Program-made: the position numbers and the translations under genes
Assembly: GCF_010894435.1 (NCBI RefSeq)
Contig: NZ_JAAIXZ010000001.1
Location: 1,208,322 to 1,272,321 of the forward strand
Direction of reading: 5' to 3'
Source of the DNA: Pyxidicoccus trucidator
GTDB taxonomy: Bacteria; Myxococcota; Myxococcia; Myxococcales; Myxococcaceae
DNA: 64,000 nt
Part shown: piece by piece, positions 6,326-17,563 of the stretch
Layout: each line of letters starts with the position of its first letter
How positions within the stretch are numbered: position 1 is the first letter of the stretch
The notes under the pieces: generated by a model
The model's database searches: none
What the model saw: the letters and a program-made list of their open reading frames with translations, nothing else
Told to the model about the DNA's origin: nothing

Positions 6326-9300
6326 GTGCCGCCCGTGCCCCGCTGCCAGACATGCGGGCGGCGCTGGGAAGGCTCCCACGCGCCGTGTCCGCCGAGCCCG
6401 CCCCCTCCCGGGGGAGGCCCCGAGTCGTCCGCCGAGCCCTCCACCCTGCCCGCCGTTCCGGGCTACCAGGTGGAGCGGGTGGTGGCGCACGGGGGCTTTG
6501 GCGTGCTGCTGGGCGCGTGGCGCGCGTCGGATGGCAAGCGGGTGGCCATCAAAGTGGCGCGCAGCGGCAACGTGCTGGGCCGCGCGCAGCTCGCCCGCGA
6601 GTCGGAGGCCCTCCGTGTCCTGGGCCCGCCCACCGTGCCCGCCCTCTACGAAGCCGGCACGCTGGCGAGCGGCGCGCGCTTCCTCGCGATGGAGTACGTG
6701 CCGCTGCCCACGCTGGCGGACCGCCTCGCGCGCGCCGCGGGGCCGCTGCCCGCCGTCGAGCTGGCCACGCGCGCCCTGGCGGCGGTGGACACGGTGGCCG
6801 AGGTCCACGCGCGCGGGCTCGCCCACTGTGACTTGAAGCCGGAGCACCTCTTCCTGGACGAGGTGGCCGGCCGCATGCGCGTCTTCGACTTCGGCCTCGT
6901 CCGCGGCACCTCCACGGAGAGCGTGGTGCTGCCCGTGGGCGCCACGCCCAGCGACTCCTCCAGCTTCGCCGGCACCGCGGAGTACATGGCGCCCGAGCAG
7001 TGCGCAGGCAACCTGGACGTGGACGCGCGCACCGACGTGTACGCGCTGGGCGTGCTCCTCTACGAGCTGCTCACCGGCCGGCCGCCCTTCTTCGGCGCCA
7101 CGCCGGACGTGCTCCAGGCCCACCTGTCGCTGCGGCCTCCGCCTCCCTCGGACTTCGCGCAGGTGTCGCCCGCGGTGGAAGAGGTGGTGCTGCGCTGCCT
7201 CGCCAAGGAGCGCGCCCGCCGCCCGGAGGACGCCGCCGCGCTGGCCACCCTGCTGCGCGCGGCCTTCGAGCACGCCCAGCGTCCCTCGGAGACGTCCGCG
7301 CAGCGCCCGGTGTCCCCCGGCGAGCCGCGCCCCGCCCAGGTGCGCCGCTCCGTCGCCGTCCTCTTCCTCACCTCGCGCGCCAACCCCGTGTCGCTGCAGA
7401 AGGCCCTGGGCTCCTACGGCGGCCACATGGCCTTCACCGACGGGCCGCGCATCGCCGCCGTGTTCGACCCGGACGTGGGGGAGAACCCCGTGCGCCGCGC
7501 CATGCGCGCCGCGGAGGGACTGGCCGAGCGCGGACTCGCCCCCGGCGCGCTGGTGGACGTGTCCGCCGTCACCGTGCAGCGCCGCCCCACCGGCTCGCCG
7601 CGCTACCTGGGCGCCATCTTCTCGCGCGACGACCACTACCCCACCGGGCCGGACGCGCACGGGCTCCTGCTGTCCCCCGCCGCCGCGGAGGCCGTGCCGG
7701 AGGTGCCCTGCATGGAGGTGCCGGGCCTGCGCGGCCTCCTGCGTCCCGCGCCTCCGGGCGCCGCGCCCCGTCCGGACATCACCGTCCTCCAGCTCGGCAG
7801 CGAGGTGCTGGTGGGCCGCGAGGCGGAGCTGGCCTCGCTGATGGAGAGCGCACGCTCGGCGGTGGGCGAGGCGGCCCCCACCCTCGTCACGGTGCTGAGC
7901 GAGCGCGGCCACGGCAAGAGCCACCTCGCCGCCACGCTGGGCCGCCGACTCCAGGCGCTGCTGCCGCACACGCGGGTGTACGCCACGCGCTCGCGCGAGC
8001 CGGTGCAGGGCGACCCGGACGGCACCCTGCGCACGCTGCTGCGCTGCGCCCTCAACGCCTTCGAGCACGACGACACGGACACGGAGGAGCAGGGCCGCGC
8101 CGCCATCCACCACCGGCTGGGCCCCACGCTGGGCTCGGAGCTGTGGCCGGGCGTGGCCGCCACGCTGGGCTGGTACGCGCCTGGCGGGCCGGAGCTGCAG
8201 AGCTGGGCCGCGGCCCCCGGCGCGCTGCGCTCGCTGGCCATGCGCGCCGCCGGGGAGCTGCTGGCCGCCAACGCCCGCGAGCGCCCGCTGTGCCTCATCA
8301 TCGACGACGCGCACTTCGCCGAGGAGACGGCGCTGGACGCGCTGGAGTACGCCTGCCTCGCCGAGGCCAGCGTCCCGCTGTGGGTGTGCGTGCTGGCGCG
8401 CCCGGGCTTCGAGCGCAGCCGCCCCACGTGGGGCACCCGCGCGGCCCGGCAGGCCCGACTGTCACTGCCCCCGCTGCCCGCCAGCCAGGCCCAGCAGCTG
8501 TGCCGCATGCTGCTCAAGCCGGTGGAGAACGTCCCCGCGCAGGCGGTGGAGCGGATTGTCGAGCGCGCCCAGCACGTGCCCCTCTACGTGGTGGAGCTGG
8601 TGCGCGGCCTCAAGCGCCAGGGGCTGGTGCGCCAGCGCGCGCCGGGCGGAAGCTGGTACCTCGTCACCGACGGCCTGGAGAAGGTGCCGGACCTGCGCCT
8701 CGTGGAGTGGCTGGCGGACCGCGAGCTGGGCGCGCTGCCCCCGTCGCTGGCGGCGCACGCGCGGCTGTGCGCGCTGCTGGGCACGGACTTCACCGCCGCC
8801 ACCGCCGAGGGCGTGGTGCGGGAGCTGGAGCGCGACGGCGCCGCCGGAGGCTTCCCCCTGGATGCGGGCCACGCCACCCGGCGGCTGCTGGACTCGGGCC
8901 TGCTGGTGGCGCACCGCCAGGAGGGGCTGAGCTTCCGCAACGAGTTGCTCCGTGAGGCCGTGGCCGCCACCCTGCCCGCCGCCGAGCGCCTGCGCATCCA
9001 CCACGCCGCGTACCGCTACTACCTGGGCGCCGCGGGCTCCAGCGAGCGCCAGCGCCTGGCCCGGCTCGCGCTGCACGCCGCCGCCGCCGGCCTGCGCGAC
9101 GAGGCCGCCGCGCTCTCCATCGACCTGGCCGAGTCCGCGCGAGGCCGCCATGCCTTCCTCGACGCGGAGGCCATGTACACCCGCGCGCTGGAGCTGCTGG
9201 AGACGTCGGACGAGCTGCGCTGCCTCACCGCGCTGCGCGGCCGGGGCCTGATGCGCATCCGCATCGGCCGGTATGACGACTCGCTGGCGGACTTCGCCGC

Positions 9301-10357
9301 CGCGCGCGAGCGGGCCCGCCGCCTGGAGGACACGCGCACCGAGGTGGAGCTGCTGCTGGACGAGGCCATGGCGCTGGACTGGGTGAACGACTACGCGCTC
9401 AGCGAGGCCCGCGCGCTGGACGCCCAGGGCCTGGCGTCCCGCGTGGAGTCACCGTACGTGCAGGCCCGGCTGCTGCTCGCGCTGGGCCGCGCCCAGTTCC
9501 GCAAGGGCGAGTGGCAGGAGGCGCGCATGCCCCTGGAGGCCGCCGCCGAGCGCGCCCGCCGCCTGGGCGACGCGGGCTACGAGACGCAGGTGGTGGCGCA
9601 GCTGCTGCTCGCCGTCATCCTCCCCAACCTGGGCGACATCAACGAGACGGACCGCGTGCTCGCGGAGGTCATCGAGGCCTGCACCGAGCGTGGAGACCGC
9701 TTCCACCTGGGCAGCGCCATCAACAACCGCCGCAACCTCTGGGTGGCACGCAAGGACCTGGCCAACGCACTGAGGGACCAGGAGCGCTTCATGCACCTGG
9801 GCCGCGAGCTGGGCATGGTGGGCTGGGAGTACTTCGCCGAGCACAACCTGGGCGAGCTGCACTACCAGGCGGGAGACGTGGAGGCGGCCACCCCGCACAT
9901 CGCCCGCGCCATTGCGCTGGAGCGCCGGCACCCGGAGGTGGCACCCCGCCCGTGGGCGCTGCTGCTGCAGGCGCGCGCCATGGCCTGGACGGGCCGGCAC
10001 CAGCGCGGGCGGGAGCTGCTGGCGCAGGTGCGGCAGGTGCTGGCGGACGGGCGGCACGGCGTGGACCTGAGCCCCTCGGAGGAAGTGCTCTTCGCCATGG
10101 TGGAGCTGGCCACGCGCGACGCCTCGGCCGAGGCCTGGCACGCGCTGAGGGAGCGCTCCTCCCAGGTGTCCGTGGAGCAGGAGCCCCTGGAGGTGCTGGA
10201 GATGATGGGGCTGGCGGCGCTGCGCCGGGGCGACCCCGAGGAGGCCGCCCGCGTGCTTCACGAGGCGCTGGAGCGCGCCCTCCATGTGCCCAACCTCATG
10301 GAGGGCCGCATCCGCCGCTCGCTGGAGCGCGTAAGAGACGTCACCCCTGCTGCATGA
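6326..10357 (+). CDS. Ser/Thr kinase - AAA ATPase - TPR signalling protein
   Basis: A 1343-aa cytosolic protein starting at GTG 6326. The N-terminus has a Cys motif (C7xxC10, later C21) that could bind zinc. The kinase domain spans about 48-310, with loop AHGGFG 55-60, Lys76, a catalytic motif reading HCD (167-169) instead of HRD, and DFG 188-190. Residues about 335-480 look like a degenerate class III cyclase domain. A STAND-type ATPase domain follows: P-loop GHGKS with Lys531 (first Gly replaced by Ser) and Walker B LIIDDAH. From about 870 to the end there are helical TPR-like repeats. It ends overlapping the convergent transporter gene by 17 bp. The HCD motif makes it a non-RD kinase, so activation-loop phosphorylation is probably not needed. 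Confidence 0.88.
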   Translation: MPPVPRCQTCGRRWEGSHAPCPPSPPPPGGGPESSAEPSTLPAVPGYQVERVVAHGGFGVLLGAWRASDGKRVAIKVARSGNVLGRAQLARESEALRVLGPPTVPALYEAGTLASGARFLAMEYVPLPTLADRLARAAGPLPAVELATRALAAVDTVAEVHARGLAHCDLKPEHLFLDEVAGRMRVFDFGLVRGTSTESVVLPVGATPSDSSSFAGTAEYMAPEQCAGNLDVDARTDVYALGVLLYELLTGRPPFFGATPDVLQAHLSLRPPPPSDFAQVSPAVEEVVLRCLAKERARRPEDAAALATLLRAAFEHAQRPSETSAQRPVSPGEPRPAQVRRSVAVLFLTSRANPVSLQKALGSYGGHMAFTDGPRIAAVFDPDVGENPVRRAMRAAEGLAERGLAPGALVDVSAVTVQRRPTGSPRYLGAIFSRDDHYPTGPDAHGLLLSPAAAEAVPEVPCMEVPGLRGLLRPAPPGAAPRPDITVLQLGSEVLVGREAELASLMESARSAVGEAAPTLVTVLSERGHGKSHLAATLGRRLQALLPHTRVYATRSREPVQGDPDGTLRTLLRCALNAFEHDDTDTEEQGRAAIHHRLGPTLGSELWPGVAATLGWYAPGGPELQSWAAAPGALRSLAMRAAGELLAANARERPLCLIIDDAHFAEETALDALEYACLAEASVPLWVCVLARPGFERSRPTWGTRAARQARLSLPPLPASQAQQLCRMLLKPVENVPAQAVERIVERAQHVPLYVVELVRGLKRQGLVRQRAPGGSWYLVTDGLEKVPDLRLVEWLADRELGALPPSLAAHARLCALLGTDFTAATAEGVVRELERDGAAGGFPLDAGHATRRLLDSGLLVAHRQEGLSFRNELLREAVAATLPAAERLRIHHAAYRYYLGAAGSSERQRLARLALHAAAAGLRDEAAALSIDLAESARGRHAFLDAEAMYTRALELLETSDELRCLTALRGRGLMRIRIGRYDDSLADFAAARERARRLEDTRTEVELLLDEAMALDWVNDYALSEARALDAQGLASRVESPYVQARLLLALGRAQFRKGEWQEARMPLEAAAERARRLGDAGYETQVVAQLLLAVILPNLGDINETDRVLAEVIEACTERGDRFHLGSAINNRRNLWVARKDLANALRDQERFMHLGRELGMVGWEYFAEHNLGELHYQAGDVEAATPHIARAIALERRHPEVAPRPWALLLQARAMAWTGRHQRGRELLAQVRQVLADGRHGVDLSPSEEVLFAMVELATRDASAEAWHALRERSSQVSVEQEPLEVLEMMGLAALRRGDPEEAARVLHEALERALHVPNLMEGRIRRSLERVRDVTPAA

Positions 10358-12116
10358 GCCCCAGCGCCATCAGCGCGGCGATGAGGACTCCTGTCAGTGA
10401 CTCGCCGGCGATGGCGCCCGCGCCCAGGGTGGAGACATTCGCGTCCACCGCCTGGGGCCAGCGGCGGCGCGCCAGCGCCACGCCCACGGCGCCCAGGCAG
10501 ATGCTCACCGAGAAGAAGGCCGGGAGGATGAAGCCGATGCCCATGGCCACCGGCAGCGGCAGCCACTTCGCGGCCGGGCCCCGCGCCGCCAGCGTCAGCA
10601 GCGCGCCCACCCCGGCGGCCACGCTCGCGGCCAGCGCCGCGTGGGGCGGCAGTCCCTCGAAGCCGCGGACGGCCAGCTCCGCCACCGCGCGGAACTGGTG
10701 CGCGAAGGGCGCGGGCAGCGCCTCCGAGCCCACGCCATACGCCTTCGACAGCAGCAGGTAGGCCGGCACGCCCACCACCGCGCCCGCCAGCACGCCAATC
10801 AGCTGCGCGGTGAGCTGCCGGCGCGGCGTGGCGCCCAGCAGGTGCCCCGCCTTGAGCGACCACATGCTGACGCCCGTCTGCGCCGCCGCGCCGGACACCA
10901 CCGCGCCCGCCGCCACGTTGGGGCCCATGGCCCCGGGCAGCAGCGCACCGAAGATGACCTGCGTAATCTGCCCCGTCTGGGACACGGGAGACACGTCCGC
11001 CTGCCCCGCGCCCCGCGCGCACACCGCGCACAGCGGCAGCACCAGCACCAGCGCCAGCAGCATGTACGGCACGCTCAGCCCGAAGAGGGTGGCGCCCAGC
11101 ACCACCGCCAGCACGCACGCCGCCAGCCCCGCGCCCATGGCCCAGCGAGGCAGGCCCTCACCCTGGCGCAGCGCCCCCAAATCCCTCGCGGCCCGCGTGA
11201 AGTCGCGCGCCTGCGCCAGCAGCGACGCCAGGGCCGAGCCCACCAGCAGCCCCACGCCCGGCCAGGTGAGCCACGCGCCAACGTCGCCCACGCCCTCCAG
11301 CGACGCCCCGAGCACGCCCCACCCCACCACCGCGCCGGCCAGCATGCTCAGCCCCAGGCGCAGGCCCGTCATCATTCCAATCGCCAGCAGCATGGGGCTC
11401 CAGCCGATGCCCCACGTCAGGCTGGCGACCGGCACACCGCCCAGGGAGCCCGGCAGCGCCGTCATCCCCGGCAGCCACTTGAAGCCGTCCCTCAGCGCGG
11501 TGATGGCCACGGACACGCCCGCGGCCCCCGCCACCAACCACCCGCGCCCGGTGCGCTGCTGCTCGGGCTGCGCGTGCATGGCGGTAATCAGCTCCGCGGT
11601 GGCGATGCCGGTGGGAAATGGCAGGGCCTCCTCCGCCACCAGTCGCTTCCGCAAGAGGTAGGCGGCCAGCACGCCCAGCGCGCCGAGCGCCACGCTCCAG
11701 GCGGCCACGCCCCAGCCGGGCACGGAGATGCCCAGCAGCGTCAGCGCGGGCAGCGCACCCAGCAGGCCCGCGGCCGCGGGCATCGCCCCCACCGAGGACG
11801 CGGCCGTCTGGGTGATGTTGTTCTCCAGCGGCGTGTACGGCGAGCCCCTGCGGCGCGACACCGTCGCCAGCGTGCTGAAGCCCAGCACCGCCGAGGTGAG
11901 GGCACCGCTCTCCCACCAGCCCGTCTTCAGCCCCATGTACACATTGGTGACGGCCAGCAGCCCGCCGATGAGCAGGCCCACCGCCAGCGCGCGCGCCGTC
12001 AGCTCGCGGGGGGCCTCGGGGGCCAGGGCCACCGGAGCCAGCCGCGGCTGGCCTTCGGGAAGCGCGCGCTCGGGAGTCGGGAGGCCGGAGGCCGGGGGGC
12101 TCGCGGGAGGGCTCAT
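10341..12116 (-). CDS. OPT-family transporter (oligopeptide/metal-chelate)
   Basis: A 591-aa inner-membrane protein with about 14 hydrophobic segments. Family marks are NVYMGLKTG in the first membrane segment region and ENNITQTAASS shortly after, both typical of bacterial OPT proteins. These import small peptides or metal chelates by proton symport; the substrate cannot be told from sequence. The first 40 residues are Pro-rich and cytosolic. The start ATG overlaps the stop of the upstream hybrid histidine kinase as ATGA, so the two are translationally coupled. The sensor may therefore control, or respond to, the transported compound. The 3' end overlaps the convergent kinase gene by 17 bp. 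Confidence 0.88.
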   Translation of the reverse strand: MSPPASPPASGLPTPERALPEGQPRLAPVALAPEAPRELTARALAVGLLIGGLLAVTNVYMGLKTGWWESGALTSAVLGFSTLATVSRRRGSPYTPLENNITQTAASSVGAMPAAAGLLGALPALTLLGISVPGWGVAAWSVALGALGVLAAYLLRKRLVAEEALPFPTGIATAELITAMHAQPEQQRTGRGWLVAGAAGVSVAITALRDGFKWLPGMTALPGSLGGVPVASLTWGIGWSPMLLAIGMMTGLRLGLSMLAGAVVGWGVLGASLEGVGDVGAWLTWPGVGLLVGSALASLLAQARDFTRAARDLGALRQGEGLPRWAMGAGLAACVLAVVLGATLFGLSVPYMLLALVLVLPLCAVCARGAGQADVSPVSQTGQITQVIFGALLPGAMGPNVAAGAVVSGAAAQTGVSMWSLKAGHLLGATPRRQLTAQLIGVLAGAVVGVPAYLLLSKAYGVGSEALPAPFAHQFRAVAELAVRGFEGLPPHAALAASVAAGVGALLTLAARGPAAKWLPLPVAMGIGFILPAFFSVSICLGAVGVALARRRWPQAVDANVSTLGAGAIAGESLTGVLIAALMALGLMQQG

Positions 12117-14374
12117 CGCCCCGCCTCGGCGGAGCGGCCCACCAGCTCACGCAGCTGGGTGAGGTCCAGCGGCTTGGAAATCTTGAGGTTGGGGACGTCG
12201 CGCAGGAAGGACACCGTGCGCGGCGTGAAGGCACCACCCGTCATGAACACCATGCGTCCAGCCTGCTCCGGGGCGCAGCGGCCCAGCTCGTTGTACAGGT
12301 CCATGCCCGTCATCCCGGGCATCATCACATCACACAGGATGAGGTCGAAGCGCACGCCCTCGCTCACCCGCCGCAGCGCGGCCTGGGCGCTGTTCGCCGT
12401 CTCCACCTCGTGGTCCGCCGCCAGCGAGCGCTGCAGGGCCAGCGTCACGTTCGGCTCGTCGTCCACCACCAGCACGCGCGCCCGCGCGTTGGACTGCGCG
12501 ACGGTTGCCAGGCGCGGCAGCACCTCCAGCTCGCGCGTGGCGGCGCGCAGCACCACGCGGAACGTGCTGCCCCGGTTGGGCTCGCTCTCCGCCTGGATGG
12601 AGCCTCCCATCGACTCGATGATGCCGTGGCAGATGGACAGCCCCAGCCCCGTGCCCACCCCCACCGGCTTGGTGGTGAAGAACGGGTCGAAGATGCGGTC
12701 CAGCACCTCCGGCGTCATCCCCATGCCGGTGTCGCGCACCTCCACGACGACGCGGCCCCGCTCGCCCGCGCGGATGACCACGCGGATTTCGTGCTCGCTG
12801 GCCTGCGGGCCGTCCTCGGGAATCGCCTGCGCCGCGTTGAGCAGCAGGTTGAGGAACACCTGGCACAGCCGGGACTCGCTCGCCTCCACCGGGGCCACCG
12901 GCTCGAACTCCGTCACCAGCCGCGCGCGGTGGCGGATGACGTTGTCCGCCATCTTGCACGCCAGCTCCACCGCCCGGCGTACGTCCACCGGCATCAGCCG
13001 CGTCTCCTGCTCGCCGCGCGCGAAGACCTTCAAGTCCCGCACGATGGTGGCGATGCGCTCGGCGCCCTCCGTCGTCTCGCGCACCAGCTGCTGGAGCGAC
13101 GCCACGGGGGCCGCGGGCGCCTGGCTCTCCAGCCGCTCCAGCCCCTCGCGGATGAGGTGCAGGTTGACGAGCATGTAGGCCAGCGGGTTGTTGATTTCGT
13201 GCGCCACGCCCGCGCCCAGCGTGCCCACCGACGCCAGCCGGTCCGCCACCACCAGGTGCGCCTGCAGCTGCTTGCGCTCCGTGGTGTCGCGCTGAACCAT
13301 GATGTTGGCGATGGCGCGCCCCTCGCTGTCGCGCAGCGGCACCACCACGGACTCGCACCAGCACATGGTGCCGTCCTTGCGGCGGAACTCCAGCTCCCCG
13401 GACCAGCGCCCCTGCTTCTCCAGCGCGGTGAGCACCTGGGCCGTCGTCCTGTCGGGCTCCTCCGGGCGCAGCACGCTGAACAGCGTCTGTCCCAGCGCCT
13501 CCGCCTTGTTGCGGCCGAACATGCGCTCGGCGCTGGTGTTCCAGTCGATGATGCCGCCGCCCAGGTCGGTAATCACCACGCCGTCGTAGATGCTCTCGAA
13601 GATGAGCGACTGACGCTGCAGCTCCTGCTCGGCCTGCTTGCGCGCGGTGATGTCCATCACCGTGCCCGTCACCCGCGCCGGCGTGCCGGACGCGTCGCAC
13701 AGCACGTCGCCCTTGCACGAAATCCAGCGCCAGCCGCTGCCCTGCGGCTCGATGCGGTACTCCACGTCCACCTGCGTCTTCTTCTCCAGCGCGGCGCGCA
13801 GCACCTCGCGCACGCGGGGCAGGTCCGCCGGGTGCACCACCTCGTCCAGGTCCATGGCCCGGCCGGACAGCTTGCCCACCGCCAGCCCCAGCAGCCGGTC
13901 CACCTGCTCGCTCCACGTCACCAGGCCGCTCAGCGCATTCCAGTCCCAGATGCCCACGCGCGCGGCGGACAGCGCCTGGCGCAGCTGCTCCTCGCGCTGC
14001 TCCAGCACCTCGCGCTTGGAGAAGCGGAACACGGTGACGGTGCCAATCTGCAGCCTGTCACCCTCCTGCAGCTCCGCGGTGGTGACGGGCACGCCGTTGA
14101 GCAGCGTGCCGTTGGTGGACTCGAGGTCCGTCACATGACAGCCGCCGTCGTCGGTGCGGATGATGCGTGCGTGCTTTCGCGACACGCCGTGGTCGTCGAT
14201 GCGCACCGTGGCCTCGGAGCCCCGGCCGATGACGTGCTCCCCTGGCTCCAGGCGGTAGGCCTTGCCGATGGCCGCCGGTGTCGTGGTGCTGATGAGGATG
14301 AGACAGGCACCGGTTGAAGACGGCGGAGCCAACGCGAGGCCCGCGCACGTCGTGAGGTCGTCCAGCGTCGTCAT
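12113..14374 (-). CDS. FHA-PAS-PAS hybrid histidine kinase with receiver domain
   Basis: A 753-aa cytosolic hybrid kinase. Domain order: FHA (about 25-118; GRGSEA 50-55, SRKHAR 65-70, STNGT 86-90), PAS/PAC (about 130-250), second PAS (about 255-372), HisKA with phospho-His392 in VAHEINNPL, HATPase with DTGMGM and GTGLGL boxes, and a C-terminal receiver with Asp682. The FHA domain reads phosphothreonine, so a Ser/Thr kinase probably feeds this His-Asp pathway. The ATG at 14374 follows a GGGGGG stretch; the longer upstream frame is not protein-like. The stop overlaps the OPT transporter start. It is divergent from the Ser/Thr kinase at 14658, a plausible partner for the FHA domain. Confidence 0.92.
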   Translation of the reverse strand: MTTLDDLTTCAGLALAPPSSTGACLILISTTTPAAIGKAYRLEPGEHVIGRGSEATVRIDDHGVSRKHARIIRTDDGGCHVTDLESTNGTLLNGVPVTTAELQEGDRLQIGTVTVFRFSKREVLEQREEQLRQALSAARVGIWDWNALSGLVTWSEQVDRLLGLAVGKLSGRAMDLDEVVHPADLPRVREVLRAALEKKTQVDVEYRIEPQGSGWRWISCKGDVLCDASGTPARVTGTVMDITARKQAEQELQRQSLIFESIYDGVVITDLGGGIIDWNTSAERMFGRNKAEALGQTLFSVLRPEEPDRTTAQVLTALEKQGRWSGELEFRRKDGTMCWCESVVVPLRDSEGRAIANIMVQRDTTERKQLQAHLVVADRLASVGTLGAGVAHEINNPLAYMLVNLHLIREGLERLESQAPAAPVASLQQLVRETTEGAERIATIVRDLKVFARGEQETRLMPVDVRRAVELACKMADNVIRHRARLVTEFEPVAPVEASESRLCQVFLNLLLNAAQAIPEDGPQASEHEIRVVIRAGERGRVVVEVRDTGMGMTPEVLDRIFDPFFTTKPVGVGTGLGLSICHGIIESMGGSIQAESEPNRGSTFRVVLRAATRELEVLPRLATVAQSNARARVLVVDDEPNVTLALQRSLAADHEVETANSAQAALRRVSEGVRFDLILCDVMMPGMTGMDLYNELGRCAPEQAGRMVFMTGGAFTPRTVSFLRDVPNLKISKPLDLTQLRELVGRSAEAGR

Positions 14375-14657
14375 GTCGATGCCCCCCGGCGCCCACATGC
14401 GGACCCGCCCGACCCACCCAGCCCCTGTCACCGCGTGTAGCGCCACGTCCCGGAATCCAGCAGCCCCGGCACTGGCCGTCCAATCCCCCGGGGTGTGGTG
14501 GGAACCCCGAGCATATGCCAGCCGACACCCGGCGTGCCCCGCGGGCTCCCAGCTGACGAATGGTGAACGCACGGCTGGAGATGGCGCGACGCGGCGAGCC
14601 CCCGAGGCCCGGGCCGTGCAGCGATGACCTGGGCAAGGGTGGTAGAGTCGTCCACCC

Positions 14658-16064
<1,407 letters not shown>

Positions 16065-16311
16065 CACCCTGGAATACGTGTGAGACGTTGAACCCTGGGC
16101 AACAGGGTGGCTCCGCGTCTGACACCACACACACCGGGTGTCTGCGTTTGGACCCAGGCGGCAATATTTCGCTCTGGTCGCATTTCATCGCACCGACCTG
16201 CCCCTTCACACTTCCCTCACCTGTCAGGGACAGCGGTTTTCTTTCCCCACGCTGGAACTGATGGGCGCCACGGCGTCCGGCCCCACCGGACGCCTCAAGC
16301 GGGGGGAAGTC

Positions 16312-17298
16312 ATGCGCATCACGCCAGCCGAGCAGTCTGGAAGTGTCCGCGGTGTCTGCACTCAATGGAGCCGGAGCAGGTGGCTCGCCTGGGGATTCCT
16401 GGGACTGACGCTGGGGCTGGGGGGCGGGGCATGCGGACCGGCGGGGGGGCCGGGAACGGAGGAGGCGGAGCTGGGCGTGGTGTGGGGGGAGGAGGAGACA
16501 GACAATGGCCTGTCTACGAATGGCCTGTCCACCAATGGCCTGTCCACCAATGGCTTGTCCACGAATGGCCTGTCCACCAATGGCTTGTCCACGAATGGCT
16601 TCTCCACGTGGTTCAACCAGAACATCACCAACGCGGCGGCGGTGATGAAGTACGTGGTGAAGTGCGCGGTGCCGGCGGGGCAGACGCGCACCTTCACCAA
16701 CCCGGTGACGGGGGTGACGTACACCTGGGCGGGCAGCCTGGGACTGGCGCCGGCCTGGTCCTCGGGCTCGACGGCGACGGAGCTGGAGCAGGAGGTGGTG
16801 TCCGCCTGCCTGGCGGCGCACACCAACAAGTACGGCATCAACATCCCCATCTCCGTGCTGGGCCGCACCGCGCAGGGCAATGTCATCCCCTACACGACCT
16901 CGGAGCTGTCGAAGTTCAACGAGAAGGAGGCCTGCTTCTTCGGCAACCTCTTCAACGGCGCCGGCATCTACGCGGCCAATGACCAGGGCTACCTGAACTC
17001 TAGCGAGAGCACCTCGCGCGCCTGCGGCCTGTCCTCCAGCGCGACGTCCTCCGAGTGCCCGCCCATCGTCCACATGGGCATGTGCTCGGACCTGTGCGAG
17101 CTCGCCGGCACCAGCTCCGACCCGAAGCCGTACTACCTGCGGTGCACGTACAACGGGAAGCACTACCGGCCCATCGTCACGCGCATCCGCTCGCAGGAAA
17201 TCTACCAGTGTGGCGACGGCGTGTGTCAGTTCACCGAGCGCTGCGGCACCGGCACCGCCTACAACAGCTGCAGGGCTGACTGCGGGACCTGCCCGTAG
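16312..17298 (+). CDS. Lipoprotein with NGLST pentapeptide repeats and Cys-rich tail
   Basis: A 328-aa exported protein. After a long N-terminus comes a hydrophobic stretch ending in a lipobox-like GGAC (Cys41). Residues 65-99 are seven tandem pentapeptides, NGLST six times then NGFST. The remainder is a predicted extracellular domain with about a dozen Cys, including a terminal CGDGVCQFTERCG element like short EGF-type or myxobacterial disulfide motifs. GGGGGAAG lies four bases before the chosen ATG; upstream in-frame ATGs lack a ribosome site. I recall similar NGLST-repeat lipoproteins in myxobacteria, but no function is known to me. It stands alone between two kinase genes. Confidence 0.8.
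   Translation: MRITPAEQSGSVRGVCTQWSRSRWLAWGFLGLTLGLGGGACGPAGGPGTEEAELGVVWGEEETDNGLSTNGLSTNGLSTNGLSTNGLSTNGLSTNGFSTWFNQNITNAAAVMKYVVKCAVPAGQTRTFTNPVTGVTYTWAGSLGLAPAWSSGSTATELEQEVVSACLAAHTNKYGINIPISVLGRTAQGNVIPYTTSELSKFNEKEACFFGNLFNGAGIYAANDQGYLNSSESTSRACGLSSSATSSECPPIVHMGMCSDLCELAGTSSDPKPYYLRCTYNGKHYRPIVTRIRSQEIYQCGDGVCQFTERCGTGTAYNSCRADCGTCP
16504..16608 (+). repeat. Seven 15-bp tandem repeats encoding NGLST
   Basis: Seven 15-bp units (AAT GGC CTG TCC ACC with third-base variation) are in phase with the lipoprotein gene. Units differ mainly at synonymous positions (CTG/TTG, ACC/ACG). This implies selection on the peptide and possible copy-number change by slippage or recombination. Confidence 0.95.
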
Positions 17299-17563
17299 CA
17301 CCTGGGGACGGGCGCGGCACGCCTCATGAGGCCGCGCGGGCCCGGTTGCTGGACCTGGGGAGCGCGCCCCAGGAGCCCGTCGGGGCGCCCTCCCGACGGT
17401 GTCGCACACGCGGCGGAGATTGCCGCCCCGGTGCCCTCCCGCGCCACCCGGCGGGCCCGGCGCCCGCCGTGCTGGCGTGCCGCGAGTGCGAACCCAGGAG
17501 GTTCTGCTAGAGTGAGGCAATTCCCAAGGTTGTCTGCCGAAGACCTCCGGCGCCGGGGGCCGA
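17299..17563. other. 265-bp intergenic region, no gene seen
   Basis: Between the NGLST lipoprotein and the next kinase. Open frames here are Arg/Gly/Pro-rich and not protein-like. It presumably carries the promoter of the kinase-DUF2381 unit. No confident motif was found. Confidence 0.5.

Noticed and set aside
10641..13178. 845-codon open frame antisense to the OPT transporter and hybrid kinase
   Set aside because: Composition is Arg/Gln/His-rich without motifs; it mirrors two well-supported genes.
16504..16608. Tandem repeats considered as a CRISPR array
   Set aside because: Units are contiguous 15-bp coding repeats without spacers.
16362..16886. Antisense frame with VDKP/VDRP-type pentapeptide repeats
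   Set aside because: It is the reverse reading of the NGLST DNA repeat; no ribosome site or signal peptide of its own.
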